64,000 nucleotides of DNA from Aegilops tauschii subsp. strangulata (taxonomy: Eukaryota; Streptophyta; Magnoliopsida; Poales; Poaceae), in the NCBI RefSeq assembly GCF_002575655.3, contig NC_053036.3:163842627-163906626 (forward strand). Reading direction: 5' to 3'. Both the position numbers and the translations under genes were made by a program. Below, piece by piece: positions 21,942 to 32,862 of the stretch; the stretch's first letter is position 1; each line of letters begins with the position of its first letter. Under the pieces are notes generated by a model that was not told the DNA's origin, did not search any database, and worked only from the letters and a program-made list of their open reading frames with translations.

Positions 21942-23529
21942 ACTCCCCCAAGCTTAAACCTTTGCTTGTCCTCAAGCAATTCAGTTGATAAACTGAAAGT
22001 GATAAAGAAAAACTTTTACAAACTCTGTTTGCTCTTGTTGTTGTAAGTATGTAAAGCCAGCATTCAAGTTTTCAGAAAAGATTATGACTAACCATATTCA
22101 CAATAACACTTAGGTCTCATGTTTACTCATGTCAATGGCATAATCAACTAGCGAGCAATAATAATAAATCTCGGATGACAACACTTTCTCAAAACAATCA
22201 TGATATGATATAACAAGATGGTATCTCGCTAGCCCTTTCTGAGACCGCAAAACATAAATGCAGAGCACCTTTAAAGATCAAGGACTGACTAAACATTGTA
22301 ATTCATGGTAAAAGAGATCCAGTCATACCCAATATAAATTAATAGTAATGGATGCAAATGACAGTGATGCTCTCCAGCTGGTGCTTTTTAACAAGAGGGT
22401 GATGACTCAACATAATAGTAAATAGATAGGCCCTTCGCAGAGGGAAGCAGGGATTTGTAGAGGTGCCAGAGCTCGATTTTAAAGCAGAGATAAATAATAT
22501 TTTGAGCGGCATACTTTCATTGTCAACATAACAACCGAGAGATGGCGATATCTTCCATGCTACACACATTATAGGCGGTTCCCAAACAGAATGGTAAAGT
22601 TTATACTCCCCCTCCACCAACAAGCATCAATCCATGGCTTGCTCGAAACAACAAGTGCCTCCAACTAACAAGAGTCCCGGGGGAGTTTTCTTTGCAATTA
22701 TTTTGATTTGGTTTGCATAAAGCATGGGACTGGGCATCCCGGTGACCAGCCATTTTCTCGTGAGTGAGGAGCGGAGTCCACTCCTCTTGATTAAATCAAC
22801 AATAATGCATATAAGAGCCACTTCAACATTTTCATTATGGTCTTCTCCTATCGACCCCCAAAGAAAAGAAAAGAAATAAAACTATTTACACGGGAAAGCT
22901 CTCAACAAGCAAAAGAAGAACAGGAAATATTTTTGGGCTTTCTTTTTAATTATTACTACTACAGGCAAGAAAGTAAACTAGCTAAAAGCTACTACTAGTT
23001 TTTTTGGTTTTCTTAAGGTTTATCAAACACACAAGAAGAAAGCATAAAAAGGAAAATAAACTAGCATGGATATTACAGTGAAAGAGTATGAGCACCGACA
23101 TCTAGCAATGAGTGTGAACATAAATGTAATGTCGGTGAGAGATACGTACTCCCCAAAGCTTAGACTTTTGGCCTAAGTTGGTTTATTGCCATGGCTGGCC
23201 TGGCGGATATCCATAGTTATAATTGGGGTCGTACTGTGAAGAAGCCTCAGATTGCCACTGGTTGGCAATCATCTCCGAATCCCACTGGTAATCAGACTGT
23301 CGTGGAGGATCAAATTGTGGTTCCGGCTCTGGCTCTGTAGCTGATGTAGGGTTCCCGTAGGCTTGGATGGTCGCCAGCGGAACGAGATACTAGCCTGGAG
23401 ATAAATCCAATAAGGAAGGAGCAGGCAAGGTAATAGTCTCAGGGTGATTTTTATCAAATAACAGTTTGTATTTAAGCGCCCTTTCCCTATTCTTAACAAT
23501 AAAATCATGCGCTACCATACTCTTATAGT
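21942..23529 (-). other. 3' non-coding region of A1
   Basis: Polypurine tract at 21942-21956, a second PPT-like copy (minus AAGCTTTGGGGAGTA, 23150-23165), and between them AT-rich sequence with no gene. 23508-23269 may be the frame-shifted tail of the ATHILA ORF-1-like ORF (Pro/Gln/Tyr-rich). Confidence 0.5.
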
Positions 23530-24273
23530 CTAGAAAAACAGTAGGCACCAACTTTTCTTCTTTCTCATAGTGCCTAATAGGTATGTTATAGTATGCAGCG
23601 AGGCGAAGATGCCTCCCAAGATGGGGCCCTTAGTATGGTTAAGATTTAACCGCTTTGCAACAATAGCGCCCATACTAAATGTATCATCACGAAACAAGGC
23701 ATGGCACAAAATAATAATATCAAGGACACTCAGGTTTCCACAGTTTCCGCGACCAATCAAGCACCTACTAGCAAATATAGCAAAGTAACGTAGAACAGGA
23801 AAGTGTATGCTAGTGATTCGTGCGTTGGAAACCTTCCTCGTTTCCCCTACGGCAATTGTATCAATAAACCCCTCCACATTGTTACGATGTGGCTCCTCTA
23901 TGAAACCCGGAAAAGGTAACTTGCAAACCTCACAGAATTCACGAAGGGTCATCTCCTTATACTCATCGTATAAATAAAAATCCACCGTTGGTGGTGACCT
24001 CCTAGAATGGAAATGAAAATTTTGCACAAAATTATTGGTGAGTAAGAGATATTGTTTGCGTTGGTCGTGGAGAAAGTCGGTGAGGCCTGCATTCTCAGCC
24101 AACTCATAAAAATCATCATAAATCCCGGTTGCTCTCAAGAAATCATCGCAAGGCCATTCACACGGCCGAACCTCCGCGGTGCAAGGCAGATTATATTTGG
24201 GCCTCTCTTCTTCTTCACTTTGCTTTTCCTTCGAGCTTCGGCTCGAAGATCCCCTCAAAAATCTCTTCATCAT
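23530..24273 (-). CDS. ATHILA ORF-1-like (env-position) ORF of A1
   Basis: 247 codons from ATG 24273. The N-terminus is basic/Ser-rich (M-M-K-R-F-L-R-G-S-S-S-R-S-S), then W-P-C-D-D-F-L-R-A-T-G-I, F-C-E-V-C-K-L-P-F-P-G, F-P-V-L-R-Y-F-A-I-F-A-S-R-C-L-I-G-R-G-N, I-I-L-C-H-A-L-F and P-I-L-G-G-I-F-A-S-L. This pattern fits the Pfam ATHILA ORF-1 family found after pol in Athila elements. No clear signal peptide or membrane anchor is visible in this part. The end (K-K-K-S-W-C) looks frame-shifted, and related sequence continues to about 23270. Its role is unknown. Its retention while pol is lost is notable. Confidence 0.6.
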   Translation of the reverse strand: MMKRFLRGSSSRSSKEKQSEEEERPKYNLPCTAEVRPCEWPCDDFLRATGIYDDFYELAENAGLTDFLHDQRKQYLLLTNNFVQNFHFHSRRSPPTVDFYLYDEYKEMTLREFCEVCKLPFPGFIEEPHRNNVEGFIDTIAVGETRKVSNARITSIHFPVLRYFAIFASRCLIGRGNCGNLSVLDIIILCHALFRDDTFSMGAIVAKRLNLNHTKGPILGGIFASLHTITYLLGTMRKKKSWCLLFF

Positions 24274-25051
24274 TTTCTGAAAATTTCTGAATTTTTTAGT
24301 AACTTCAAATAAAAGTGAACCAAGCTCAAAAAAATTGATAGCAACTACTCCTACAAGTGCCCAGAGCCTATATCATGCATTAGAACTACTTGGAACCATC
24401 GAAATTTGACATGCAAGCTCAAGAACGTGGTCACCTGGGCAGCACAAATTTGCAATGAATAAAGCACTAGAACAAAAACTAATTGGACCAATGGAGGAGT
24501 CACATACCAAGGAACAATCCCCCAAAGCAGTTTTGTGAGAGGTGCTTTGAGCAAGGAGATCGAAAATCACAGCAAAATGAGCTAGAACTCGTGCTTGAGC
24601 TGGTTGGTGATTTTTTTGGGAGGAAGAAGAAGTGTGTGGGCGCAAGAATAAGTGGAGGGGAGCCACCATGGGCCCACGAGGCAGGGGGCCGCGCCCAGGG
24701 GGTGGGCACGCCCTGGACCCTCGTGGCCAGGTGCTTGCTCCCCCTGCTATGTTCTCAGTGCCAAATATTCTCAAATATTCTAGAAAAAGCATATTAAATT
24801 GGTAGGGCATTTGGATAACTTTTATTTTCGGGGTATTTTTTATTGCACAGATAATTCAGAAAACTGATAGAAAATACTATTTTTACTTTATTTTAACTAA
24901 ATAACAGAAAGTAAAGAGAGGGTACAAAAGGTTGTGCCTTCTAACTTCATCCATCTCATGCTCATCAAAAGGAATCCACTAACAAGGTTGATCAAGTCTT
25001 GTTAACAAACTCATTCTGAATAACATGGAACCGGAGAAATTTCAAATAACA
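24274..25051 (-). other. Non-coding gap where pol would lie in A1
   Basis: Contains a GC-rich hairpin module (24669-24727), AT-rich DNA and no RT, RNase H or integrase motif in any frame. The open frames over the hairpin are compositional. Confidence 0.6.
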
Positions 25052-26821
25052 CTATGTTACCTCAACGGGGATATGGACGTCCCCAATAATAAGAATATCA
25101 TATTTCTTCTTGACAGTAGGAAGAGGAAATTCAAAACCTCCAAAAATAATGGATGGAATTTTTCCAATAGAATTGATACTATGAACTTGTGGTTGTTTCC
25201 TTGGAAAGTGTACCGTATGCTCATTACCATTAACATGAAAAGTGACATTGCCTTTGTTGCAATCAATAATAGCCCATGCAGCATTCAAAAAGGGTCTTCC
25301 AAGAATAATAGACATACTATCGTCCTCAGGAATATCAAGAATAACAAAGTCCGTTAAAATAGTAACGTTTGCAACCACAACAGGCACATCCTCACAAATA
25401 CCGACAGGTATGGCAGTTGATTTATCGGCCATTTGCAAAGATATTTCAGTAGGTGTCAACTTATTTAAATCAAGTCTACGATATAAAGAGAGAGGCATAA
25501 CACTAACACCAGCTCCAAGATCACATAAAACAGTTTTAACATAGTTTCTTTTAATGGAGCATGGTATAGTTGGTTCTCCTGGATCTCCAAGTTTCTTAGG
25601 TATTCCACCCTTAAAAGTATAATTAGCAAGCATGGTGGAAATTTCAGCTTCCGATATCTTTCTTTTATTAGTAACAATATCCTTCATATACTTGGCATAA
25701 GGATTCATTTTGAGCATATCAGTTAATCGCATACGCAAAAAGATAGGTCTAATCATTTCAGCAAAGCGCTCAAAATCCTCATCATCCTTTTTCTTGGATG
25801 GTTTGGGAGGAAAAGGCATGGGTTTCTGAACCCATGGTTCTCTTTCTTTACCGTGCTTCCTAGCAACAAAGTCTCTCTTGTCATAACGTTGATTCTTTGA
25901 TTGTGGGTTATCAAGATCAACAGCAGGTTCAATTTCTACATCATTGTCGTTACTAGGTTGAGCATCAACATGAACATTATCATTAACATTATCACTAGGT
26001 TCATGTTCATCACCAGATTGTGTTTCAGCATCAGAAATAGAAATATCATTGGGATTCTCAGGTGTGTCAACAACAGGTTCACTAGAAGCATGCAAAGTCC
26101 TATCATTTTTCTTTTTCTTCTTTTTAGAAGGACTAGGTGTATCTAAATTATTTCTCTGAGAATCCTGCTCAATTCTCTTAGGATGGCCTTCAGGATACAG
26201 AGGTTCCTGAGTCATTTTACCAGTTCTGGTAGCCACTCTAACAACAAAGTCATTATTCTTACTATTCAATTCATTGAGCAAATCATTCTGAGCTTTAAGT
26301 ACTTGTTCTACTTGAGTGGTAACCATAGAGGCATGTTTACTAATGAGTTTCAGTACACCTTTAAATCTAGACATATAATCACTCAAGTGTTCAATCATAT
26401 AAGCATTGCGTTTTAATTCTCTACCAAAATAAGCATTGAAGTTTTCTTGTTTGACAATAAAATTATCAAACTCATCTAAGCATTGGCTAGCAGACTTATA
26501 ACAAGGAATATCACTTTCATCAAATCTACAGAGAGAATTTACCTTTACTACCTGTGTCGGGTTATCAAGACCATGTGTTTCTTCGATAGGTGGATTAAAA
26601 CCATGTATTTCTTCAACATGCGGTAAATTAAGACCATGTATTTCTTCAATAGGAGGTAAATTCTTAACATCTTCAGCTTTTATATATTTTTCTTTCATAG
26701 ATTTCTTTGCCTCTTGCATATCTTCAGGACTGAGAAATAGAACACCCCTTTTCTTCGGAGTTGGCTTAGGAGTTGGTTCAGGAAGTGTCCAATTATTTTC
26801 ATTGGTCAACATATTATTCAA
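25052..26821 (-). CDS. gag C-terminus and aspartic protease of A1
   Basis: 589 codons, open; the true start is upstream in gag, out of frame by one indel. The N-terminal part is Pro/Lys-rich with near-repeats P-P-I-E-E-I-H-G-L/P-H-V-E-E-I-H-G-F. Then come a helical region, a basic K-K-K-K-K-K-N-D-R stretch and an acidic linker. The protease is near residues 420-560: V-L-C-D-L-G-A-G-V-S-V-M-P (active Asp) and I-I-L-G-R-P-F-L-N-A-A-W-A-I-I-D. It ends naturally at 25052, with no RT following. Protease cuts gag precursors; alone it would serve a gag-PR-only element that borrows pol. Confidence 0.8.
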   Translation of the reverse strand: MNNMLTNENNWTLPEPTPKPTPKKRGVLFLSPEDMQEAKKSMKEKYIKAEDVKNLPPIEEIHGLNLPHVEEIHGFNPPIEETHGLDNPTQVVKVNSLCRFDESDIPCYKSASQCLDEFDNFIVKQENFNAYFGRELKRNAYMIEHLSDYMSRFKGVLKLISKHASMVTTQVEQVLKAQNDLLNELNSKNNDFVVRVATRTGKMTQEPLYPEGHPKRIEQDSQRNNLDTPSPSKKKKKKNDRTLHASSEPVVDTPENPNDISISDAETQSGDEHEPSDNVNDNVHVDAQPSNDNDVEIEPAVDLDNPQSKNQRYDKRDFVARKHGKEREPWVQKPMPFPPKPSKKKDDEDFERFAEMIRPIFLRMRLTDMLKMNPYAKYMKDIVTNKRKISEAEISTMLANYTFKGGIPKKLGDPGEPTIPCSIKRNYVKTVLCDLGAGVSVMPLSLYRRLDLNKLTPTEISLQMADKSTAIPVGICEDVPVVVANVTILTDFVILDIPEDDSMSIILGRPFLNAAWAIIDCNKGNVTFHVNGNEHTVHFPRKQPQVHSINSIGKIPSIIFGGFEFPLPTVKKKYDILIIGDVHIPVEVT

Positions 26822-26901
26822 TATAATTTCAGCTTCATCTGGTGTTCTTTCCCTGAAAACACAACCAACACAACTATCCAGGTGTTCTCTGGAAGCATCG
26901 G

Positions 26902-27867
26902 TTAGTCCATTATAAAAGATATCAAGTATTTCATTTTCTTAAGAGGATGATTAGGCAAAGCATTAAGTAATTTGAGAAGCCTCCCCCAAGCTTGTGGGAG
27001 ACTCTCTTCTTCAATTTGCACAAAATTATATATATCCCTTAAAGCAGCTTTTTTCTTATGAGCAGGGAAATATTTAGCAGAGAAGTAATAAATCATATCC
27101 TGGGGACTATGCACACAACCAGGATCAAGAGAATTAAACCAGATCTTAGCATCACCCTTTAATGAGAACGGAAATATTTTAAGGATATAATAGTAGCGAG
27201 TCTTCTCATCATTAGTGAATAGGGTGGCTATATCATTTAATTTAGTAAGATGTGCCACAACAGTTTCAGATTCATAGCCATAAAAAGGATCAGATTCAAC
27301 CAAAGTAATTATATCAGGGTCGACAGAGAATTCATAATCCTTATCAGTAACAAAGATAGGTGAAGTAGCATAAGCAGGATCATATTTCATTCTAGCATTC
27401 AATGTTTTTTGTTTCAGCTTAGCTAATAATTTCTTAAGATCACTTCTATCATTGCAAGCAAGAAAGTCTCTAGTAGTTTCTTCATCCATAACATAGCCCT
27501 TAGGCACAATAGGCAATTCATATTTAGGGGGAGAATCTTCATCATCACTTTCATCAATATTATCAGTTTCAATAATTTCATTCTCTCTAGCCCTAGCAAG
27601 TTGTTCATCAAGAAATTCACCAATTGGCACAGTAGTATCAAGCATAGAAGTAGTTTCATCATAAGTATCATGCATAGCAGAAGTGGCATCATCAATAACA
27701 TGTGACATATCAGAATTAATAGCAGAAGCAGGTCTAGGTGTCGCAAGCTTACTCAAAACAGAAGGTGAATCAAGTGAAGAGCTAGATGGCAGTTCCTTAC
27801 CTCCCCTCGTAGTTGAGGGATAAATTTTTGTTTTCTCGTCTTTCAAGTTCTTCATAGTGACCAGCAA
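26902..27867 (-). pseudogene. gag of A1, N-terminal and capsid part
   Basis: 321 codons from ATG 27867. The N-terminal half is Ser/Asp/Glu-rich (D-E-S-D-D-E-D-S-P-P-K-Y-E-L), then Y-V-M-D-E-E-T. The capsid core has F-P-F-S-L-K-G-D-A-K-I-W-F-N-S-L, F-S-A-K-Y-F-P-A-H-K-K-K and L-P-Q-A-W-G-R-L-L-K-L-L. After N-H-P-L-K-K a one-base indel in an A/T run (near 26940) throws the frame off, and it continues in the next segment. Capsid protein of element particles by family analogy. The codons for A-W-G-R-L contain a PPT-like tract (26981-26999). Confidence 0.75.
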
Positions 27868-27904
27868 ATATAAATCCCAAGTGACTCAAAGAATAGAGCT
27901 ATGC

Positions 27905-27922
27905 TCCCCGGCAACGGCGCTA
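27905..27922 (-). other. Primer binding site of A1 (tRNA-Asp type)
   Basis: Minus strand reads TAGCGCCGTTGCCGGGGA just inside the 5' LTR, one or two changes from the S1 site. It fixes A1's orientation. Confidence 0.6.
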
Positions 27923-29092
27923 GAAAATACTCTTGATAACCCACAAGTATAGGGGATCGCAACAGTTTTTGAGGGTAGAGTATTCAACCCAAATTTATTG
28001 ATTCGACACAAGGGGAGCCAAAGAATATTCTCAAGTATTAGCAGTTGAGTTGTCAATTCAACCACACCTGGATAACTTAATATCTGCAACAAAGTATTTA
28101 GTAGCAAAGTAGTATGATAGTAACAGTAACAGTAGCAGAAGTAATATTTTTGGGTTTTGTAGTGATTGTAACAGTAGCAACGGAAAAGTAAATAAGCGGA
28201 GAACAATATGTGAAAAGCTCGTAGGCATTGGATCGGTGATGGAGAATTATGCCGGGTGTGGTTCATCATGTAACAATCATAACATAGGGTGACATAGAAC
28301 TAGCTCCAATTCATCAATGTAACATAGGCATGTATTCCCAATATAGTCATACGTGCTTATGGAAAAGAACTTGCATGACATCTTTTGTCCTACCCTCCCG
28401 TGGCAGCGGGGTCCTAATGGAAACTAAGGGATATTAAGGCCTCCTTTTAATAGAGTACCAGACCAAAGCATTAACACATAGTGAATACATGAACTCCTCA
28501 AACTACGGTCATCACCGGGAGTGGTCCCGATTATTGTCACTTCGGGGTTGCCGGATCGTAACACATAGTAGGTGACTATAGACTTGCAAGATAGGATCAA
28601 GAACTCACATATATTCATGAAAACATAATAGGTTCAGATCTGAAATCATGGCACTCGGGCCCTAGTGACAAGCATTAAGCATAGCAAAGTCATAGCAACA
28701 TCAATCTCAGAACATAGTGGATACTAGGGATCAAACCCTAACAAAACTAACTCGATTACATGATAAATCTCATCCAACCCATCACCGTCCAGCAAGCCTA
28801 TGATGGAATTACTCATGCACGGCGGTGAGCATCATGAAATTGGTGATGGAGGATGGTTGATGATGACGATGGCGATGGATTCCCCTCTCCGGAGCCCCGA
28901 ACGAACTCCAGATCAGCCCTCCCGAGAGAGTTTAGGGCTTGGCGGCGGCTCCGTATCGTAAAACGCGATGAATCTTTCTCTCTGATTTTTTCTCCCCGAA
29001 CACGAATATATAGAGTTGGAGTTGAGGTTGGTGGAGCTCCAGGGGGCCCACGAGGCAGGGGGCGCGCCCCCCACCCTCGTGGAAAGGGTGTG

Positions 29093-29563
29093 TGAGGGAG
29101 TCCTGGATTAGGGGGTCCTCGGACAGCCGGACTATATCCTTTGGCCGGACTGTTGGACCATGCAGATACAAGATTGAAGACTTCGTCTCGTGTCCGGATG
29201 GGACTCTCCTTTCGTGGAAGGCAAGCTTGGCAATTCAGATATGTAGATCTCCTGCCTTGTAACCAACTCTGTGTGACCCTAGCCCCCTCCGGTGTCTATA
29301 TAAACTGGAGGGTTTAGTCCGTAGGACAAGAACAATCATAATCATAGGCTAGCTTCTAGGGTTTAGCCTCTACGATGTCGTGGTAGATCAACTCTTGTAA
29401 TACTCATATCATCAAGATCAATCAAGCAGGAAGTAGGGTATTACCTCCATCGAGAGGGCCCGAACCTGGGTAAACATTGTGTCCCCCGCCTCCTGTTACC
29501 ATCCGCCTTAGACGCACAGTTCGGGACCCCCTACCCGAGATCCGCCGGTTTTGACACCGACAT
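29093..29563 (+). repeat. 5' LTR of P1
   Basis: TGAGGGAGTCCTGG...GACACCGACA. TATA (TCTATATAAACTGG) at 29296-29303. About 20 differences from the 3' LTR by eye (roughly 4 percent), several of them C/T or G/A. Confidence 0.92.
29296..29303 (+). promoter_or_regulatory. TATA box in P1 5' LTR
   Basis: GTCTATATAAACTGGAGGG, conserved in all six LTRs of the family (e.g. 58060-58073 inverted). It would drive the gag-PR genomic transcript. Confidence 0.65.
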
Positions 29564-29609
29564 TGGTGCTTTCATTGAGAGTTCCACTGTGCCGTCACCA
29601 TAAGGCTTG

Positions 29610-32197
29610 ATGGCCCCTTCGATCATCGGCAATGATGCAATCCAGGGTGAGGTTTTCCTCCCCGGACAGATCTTCGTATTCATCGGCTTCGTACTGCGGG
29701 CCAACTCGTTTGGCCATCCGGAGCAGATCAAGAGCTACGCCTCTGGCCGTCAGGTCAGGTTTGGAAATTTAAACTATACTGCCGACATCCGCGGAGACTT
29801 GATCTTCAATGGATTCGAGCCCGTGTCAGGTGCGCCGCACAGTCACGACGAGCATGATTTAGCTCTGCCGACGGACAGTGTTCGGGAGATCGCACCTGTG
29901 GCTACTCCGGCCCTCGATCCGGAGCAGATTGCGCCGTCCGAGGACGGGTGGATGGACCCCGCCACGGAGGCCGCACACTCAGTGGCGATAGAGCCGAATA
30001 CTGACTGCACCTCCTATGAGACCTGTGTTGCCGGATCCTTGGATTCGTCCCCGGCCACGGGCTCCGAACCGCCTGCGTCCGTGCCTATCGAATCTGATTG
30101 GGCGCCGATCATGGAGTTTTCCTCCACGGATATCTTTCAGCACTCGTCCCTGGGCGATGTGCTAAATTCATTAAGGTCTCTGTCCTTGTCAGGAGGACCT
30201 TGGCCAAACTATGTCCGGCTTGAGTGGGAAGCGAACGACGAAGAAATTCGTTCCCCACCCACCACCCACTTAATAGCCACTGTTGACGACTTAACCGACA
30301 TGCTTGATTTCGGCTCCGAAGACATCGACGGTATGGACGACGATGTAGGAACCACCGCCCACAGGGCGCTGGACTGCCACCTCATCATATGATATATACA
30401 TGGTGGACACCCCCAAAGAAGGCAATGGCGATAAGACAATGGAGGATAATCCCTCCGAGAAGCAACCCAGGCACCGGCGTCAGCGGCGCCGCTCTAAGCC
30501 CCGCCATAGCAAAAACAGTGATACCGGCACAAGAGACAGTAGCGCTGAAGATAATGCCGAAGACGAAGACAATCCCCTCCAGCCAGGTTTCGAGTAGGAG
30601 GATGGGCAAGCTAGCCCTAAGGAACAGGAAGCAGACGGAGAATCAGAGGATGACAATTACATGCCCCTCTCCGAAGACGAGGCGAGCCTCGGCGACGAAG
30701 AATTTATCGTGCCTGAGGATCCCGTCGAATAGGAGCGCTTCTAGCGCCGGCTTATAGCCATAGCAAAAAGCCTGAAGAAAAAGCAACAGCAGCTTCAAGC
30801 TGACCAAGATCTGCTAGCAGATAGATGGACTGAGGCCTGGCGGCCGAGGAATACGAACTCGCACGCCTAACCAAAAGTTATCCAAAGCATAGGTCGCTAC
30901 CACAACTCGAGGAGAAAGCATTAAAACCTACACTCCCAGGGTATGATGTGGCTGACCGGCCACCTCGTGGCCGAGACAAAGCGGCATATCAGGCCGAGGC
31001 CCAGCCCGCACCCCGCCGCCAGTCAAACAAAAATACCAAGGCCCGGGGCAACACGCAGGACCTGCGAAACGTATTGGAAAACAAAGCAGGACATGCAAGA
31101 TCGATCTACGGATCATGGGGGCGCGCCCCAATGTGTGACGACAACCGTCACGCCGGATATACTAAAAGCAAATACGGTCGGGCCGAACACAGCAGACAAG
31201 ACTCATATGAACTGCGCCGTGACATAGCCTGCACAGAGGCGCCGCACACCCCCTATGCTTCACTGATGAAGTGATGGATCATGAATTCCCAGAAGGGTTT
31301 AAACCCGTGAACATTGAATGATATGATGGTACTACAGACCCCGCGGCATGGATTGAAGACTTCTTCCTCCACATTCACATGGCCCGCAGGGACGATCTAC
31401 AGGACATTAAGTATCTCCCACTAAAACTCAAAGGCCCGGCTTTGCATTGGCTGAATAGCTTGCTGGCAAACTCCATTGGAAGTTGGGAGAACCTGGCAGA
31501 CGCATTCCTGGACAACTTCCAGGGCACCTATGTGCGGCCACCGGATGCTGACGATTTAAGTCACATAACACAACAGCCCGGAGAGTCAGCCAGGAAATTC
31601 TGGACTCGGTTCCTAACCAAAAAGTACCAAATTGTCGACTGTCCGGATGCCGAGGCCCTAGCGGCCTTCAAACATAACATCCGTGACGAGTGGCTCGCCC
31701 GATATCTCGGCCAAGAGAAGCCAACGTCCATGGCAGCCATCACGACACTCATGACCCGCTTTTGCGTGGGCGAAGATAGCTGGTTGGCCCGTAGCAGCAA
31801 CACAGCAAGCAAACTTGGCACATCAGAAGCCAGAGATAGCAACGGCAAACCCCGACGCAACAAACACAAGCGCCGCAAATATGGTGAAAACGCCGATGAT
31901 ACGGCAGTTAATGCCGGATTTAGTGGCTCTAAGTCCGGTCAGCGAAAAGGACCACTCAAAAATAGCAACTCGGGTCCGTCCAGTCTGGACCGCATACTCG
32001 ACCGCCAATGCCAAATTCATGGCACCCCAGGAATGCCAGCCACCCATACCAACAGAGAATGCTGGGTCTTCAAACAAGCCGGCAGGGCAGGCACCAAAAA
32101 CAAAGATGGGGGTCCCAAAGCGATGACGGCGACGAAGAGCCCAGATCACCAAACACAGGAGGGCAAAAGAAATTTCCCCCGCAGATCCAAACGGTGA
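29610..32197 (+). pseudogene. gag of P1 (frameshifted)
   Basis: Starts ATG 29610 (M-A-P-S-I-I-G-N-D-A-I), N-terminal G-Q-I-F-V-F-I-G-F-V-L; the first frame runs to 30392. The following acidic linker is scattered over frames (30389-30760), with in-frame stops near 30597 and 30730. The capsid core at 31379-32197 has L-P-L-K-L-K-G-P-A-L-H-W-L-N-S-L, F-L-D-N-F-Q-G-T-Y, Q-P-G-E-S-A-R-K-F-W and a zinc-knuckle-like C-Q-I-H...H-T-N-R-E-C. A frameshift near 32110 moves the G-G-Q-K-K tail into the protease frame. At least three lesions, so non-functional. Confidence 0.78.
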
Positions 32198-32862
32198 ACA
32201 TGGTAAACAACACCCACATTCCCAACCCGGACCGGATGCGCACCCTTAGGGATGCCGACTTAACGGAACTAGTCGTCCCACAATATAAACTAGGGCCGGT
32301 CACCTTCAACCGCACGGATCGTCCGTTTAACGCCAATCAGGGCAATCCAGACGCACTAGTCCTCGACCCAATAATTAACGGGTTCCACCTCACACGAGTC
32401 CTTATGGACGGAGGCAGCAGTCTAAACCTGCTTTACCAGGACACAGTGCGCAAGATGGGCATCGATCATTCGATGATCAAACCCACTAAAGCCACTTTCA
32501 GAGGCATTATACCAGGTGTGGAAGCCACCTGTACAGGCTCCATTACCCTTGAGGTAGTCTTCGGATCACCAGACAATTACCGTACCGAAGAGTTAATCTT
32601 CGAAATCGTCCCCTTCCGCAGTGATTATCAGACACTGCTCGGACGAACCGCGTTCGGTCGATTCAACGCGGTGCCACATTATGCCTACCGTAAGCTCAAG
32701 ATGCCCGGTCCATGCGGCGTCATCACGGTTAAGGGCAAGCCTGAACTTTCCTTCGGCACCAACGAATACACCGCTGCCTTAACAGCAGAAGCAACGAGCA
32801 GCACCTTGCAGCCGAACCTAGAGTCGACGGCCAGGCCCCCGGACACCGCCAAAGGATTCTGA
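32198..32862 (+). CDS. Aspartic protease of P1
   Basis: Open in one frame with the gag tail from 32008. M-V-N-N-T-H-I-P near 32200, then L-D-P-I-I-N-G-F-H-L-T-R-V-L-M-D-G-G-S-S-L-N (catalytic Asp at 32407), C-T-G-S-I-T-L-E-V-V-F-G, Y-Q-T-L-L-G-R-T-A-F-G-R-F (the second LLGR signature) and a P-H-Y-A-Y-R-K-L-K-M-P tail. It ends TGA at 32860-32862 after a degenerate tail. This is the only unbroken protease of the family here. In gag-pol elements RT follows; here non-coding DNA follows. Confidence 0.75.

Noticed and set aside
24373..24810. 145-codon minus frame and overlapping plus frame in A1
   Set aside because: They span the GC-rich hairpin module in the pol gap; no family resemblance and both strands are open for the same reason.
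32198..32862. D-G-G-S-S protease as a host aspartic protease
   Set aside because: It lies directly after gag within a bounded LTR element with a perfect target duplication, and has the second LLGR signature of retropepsins.
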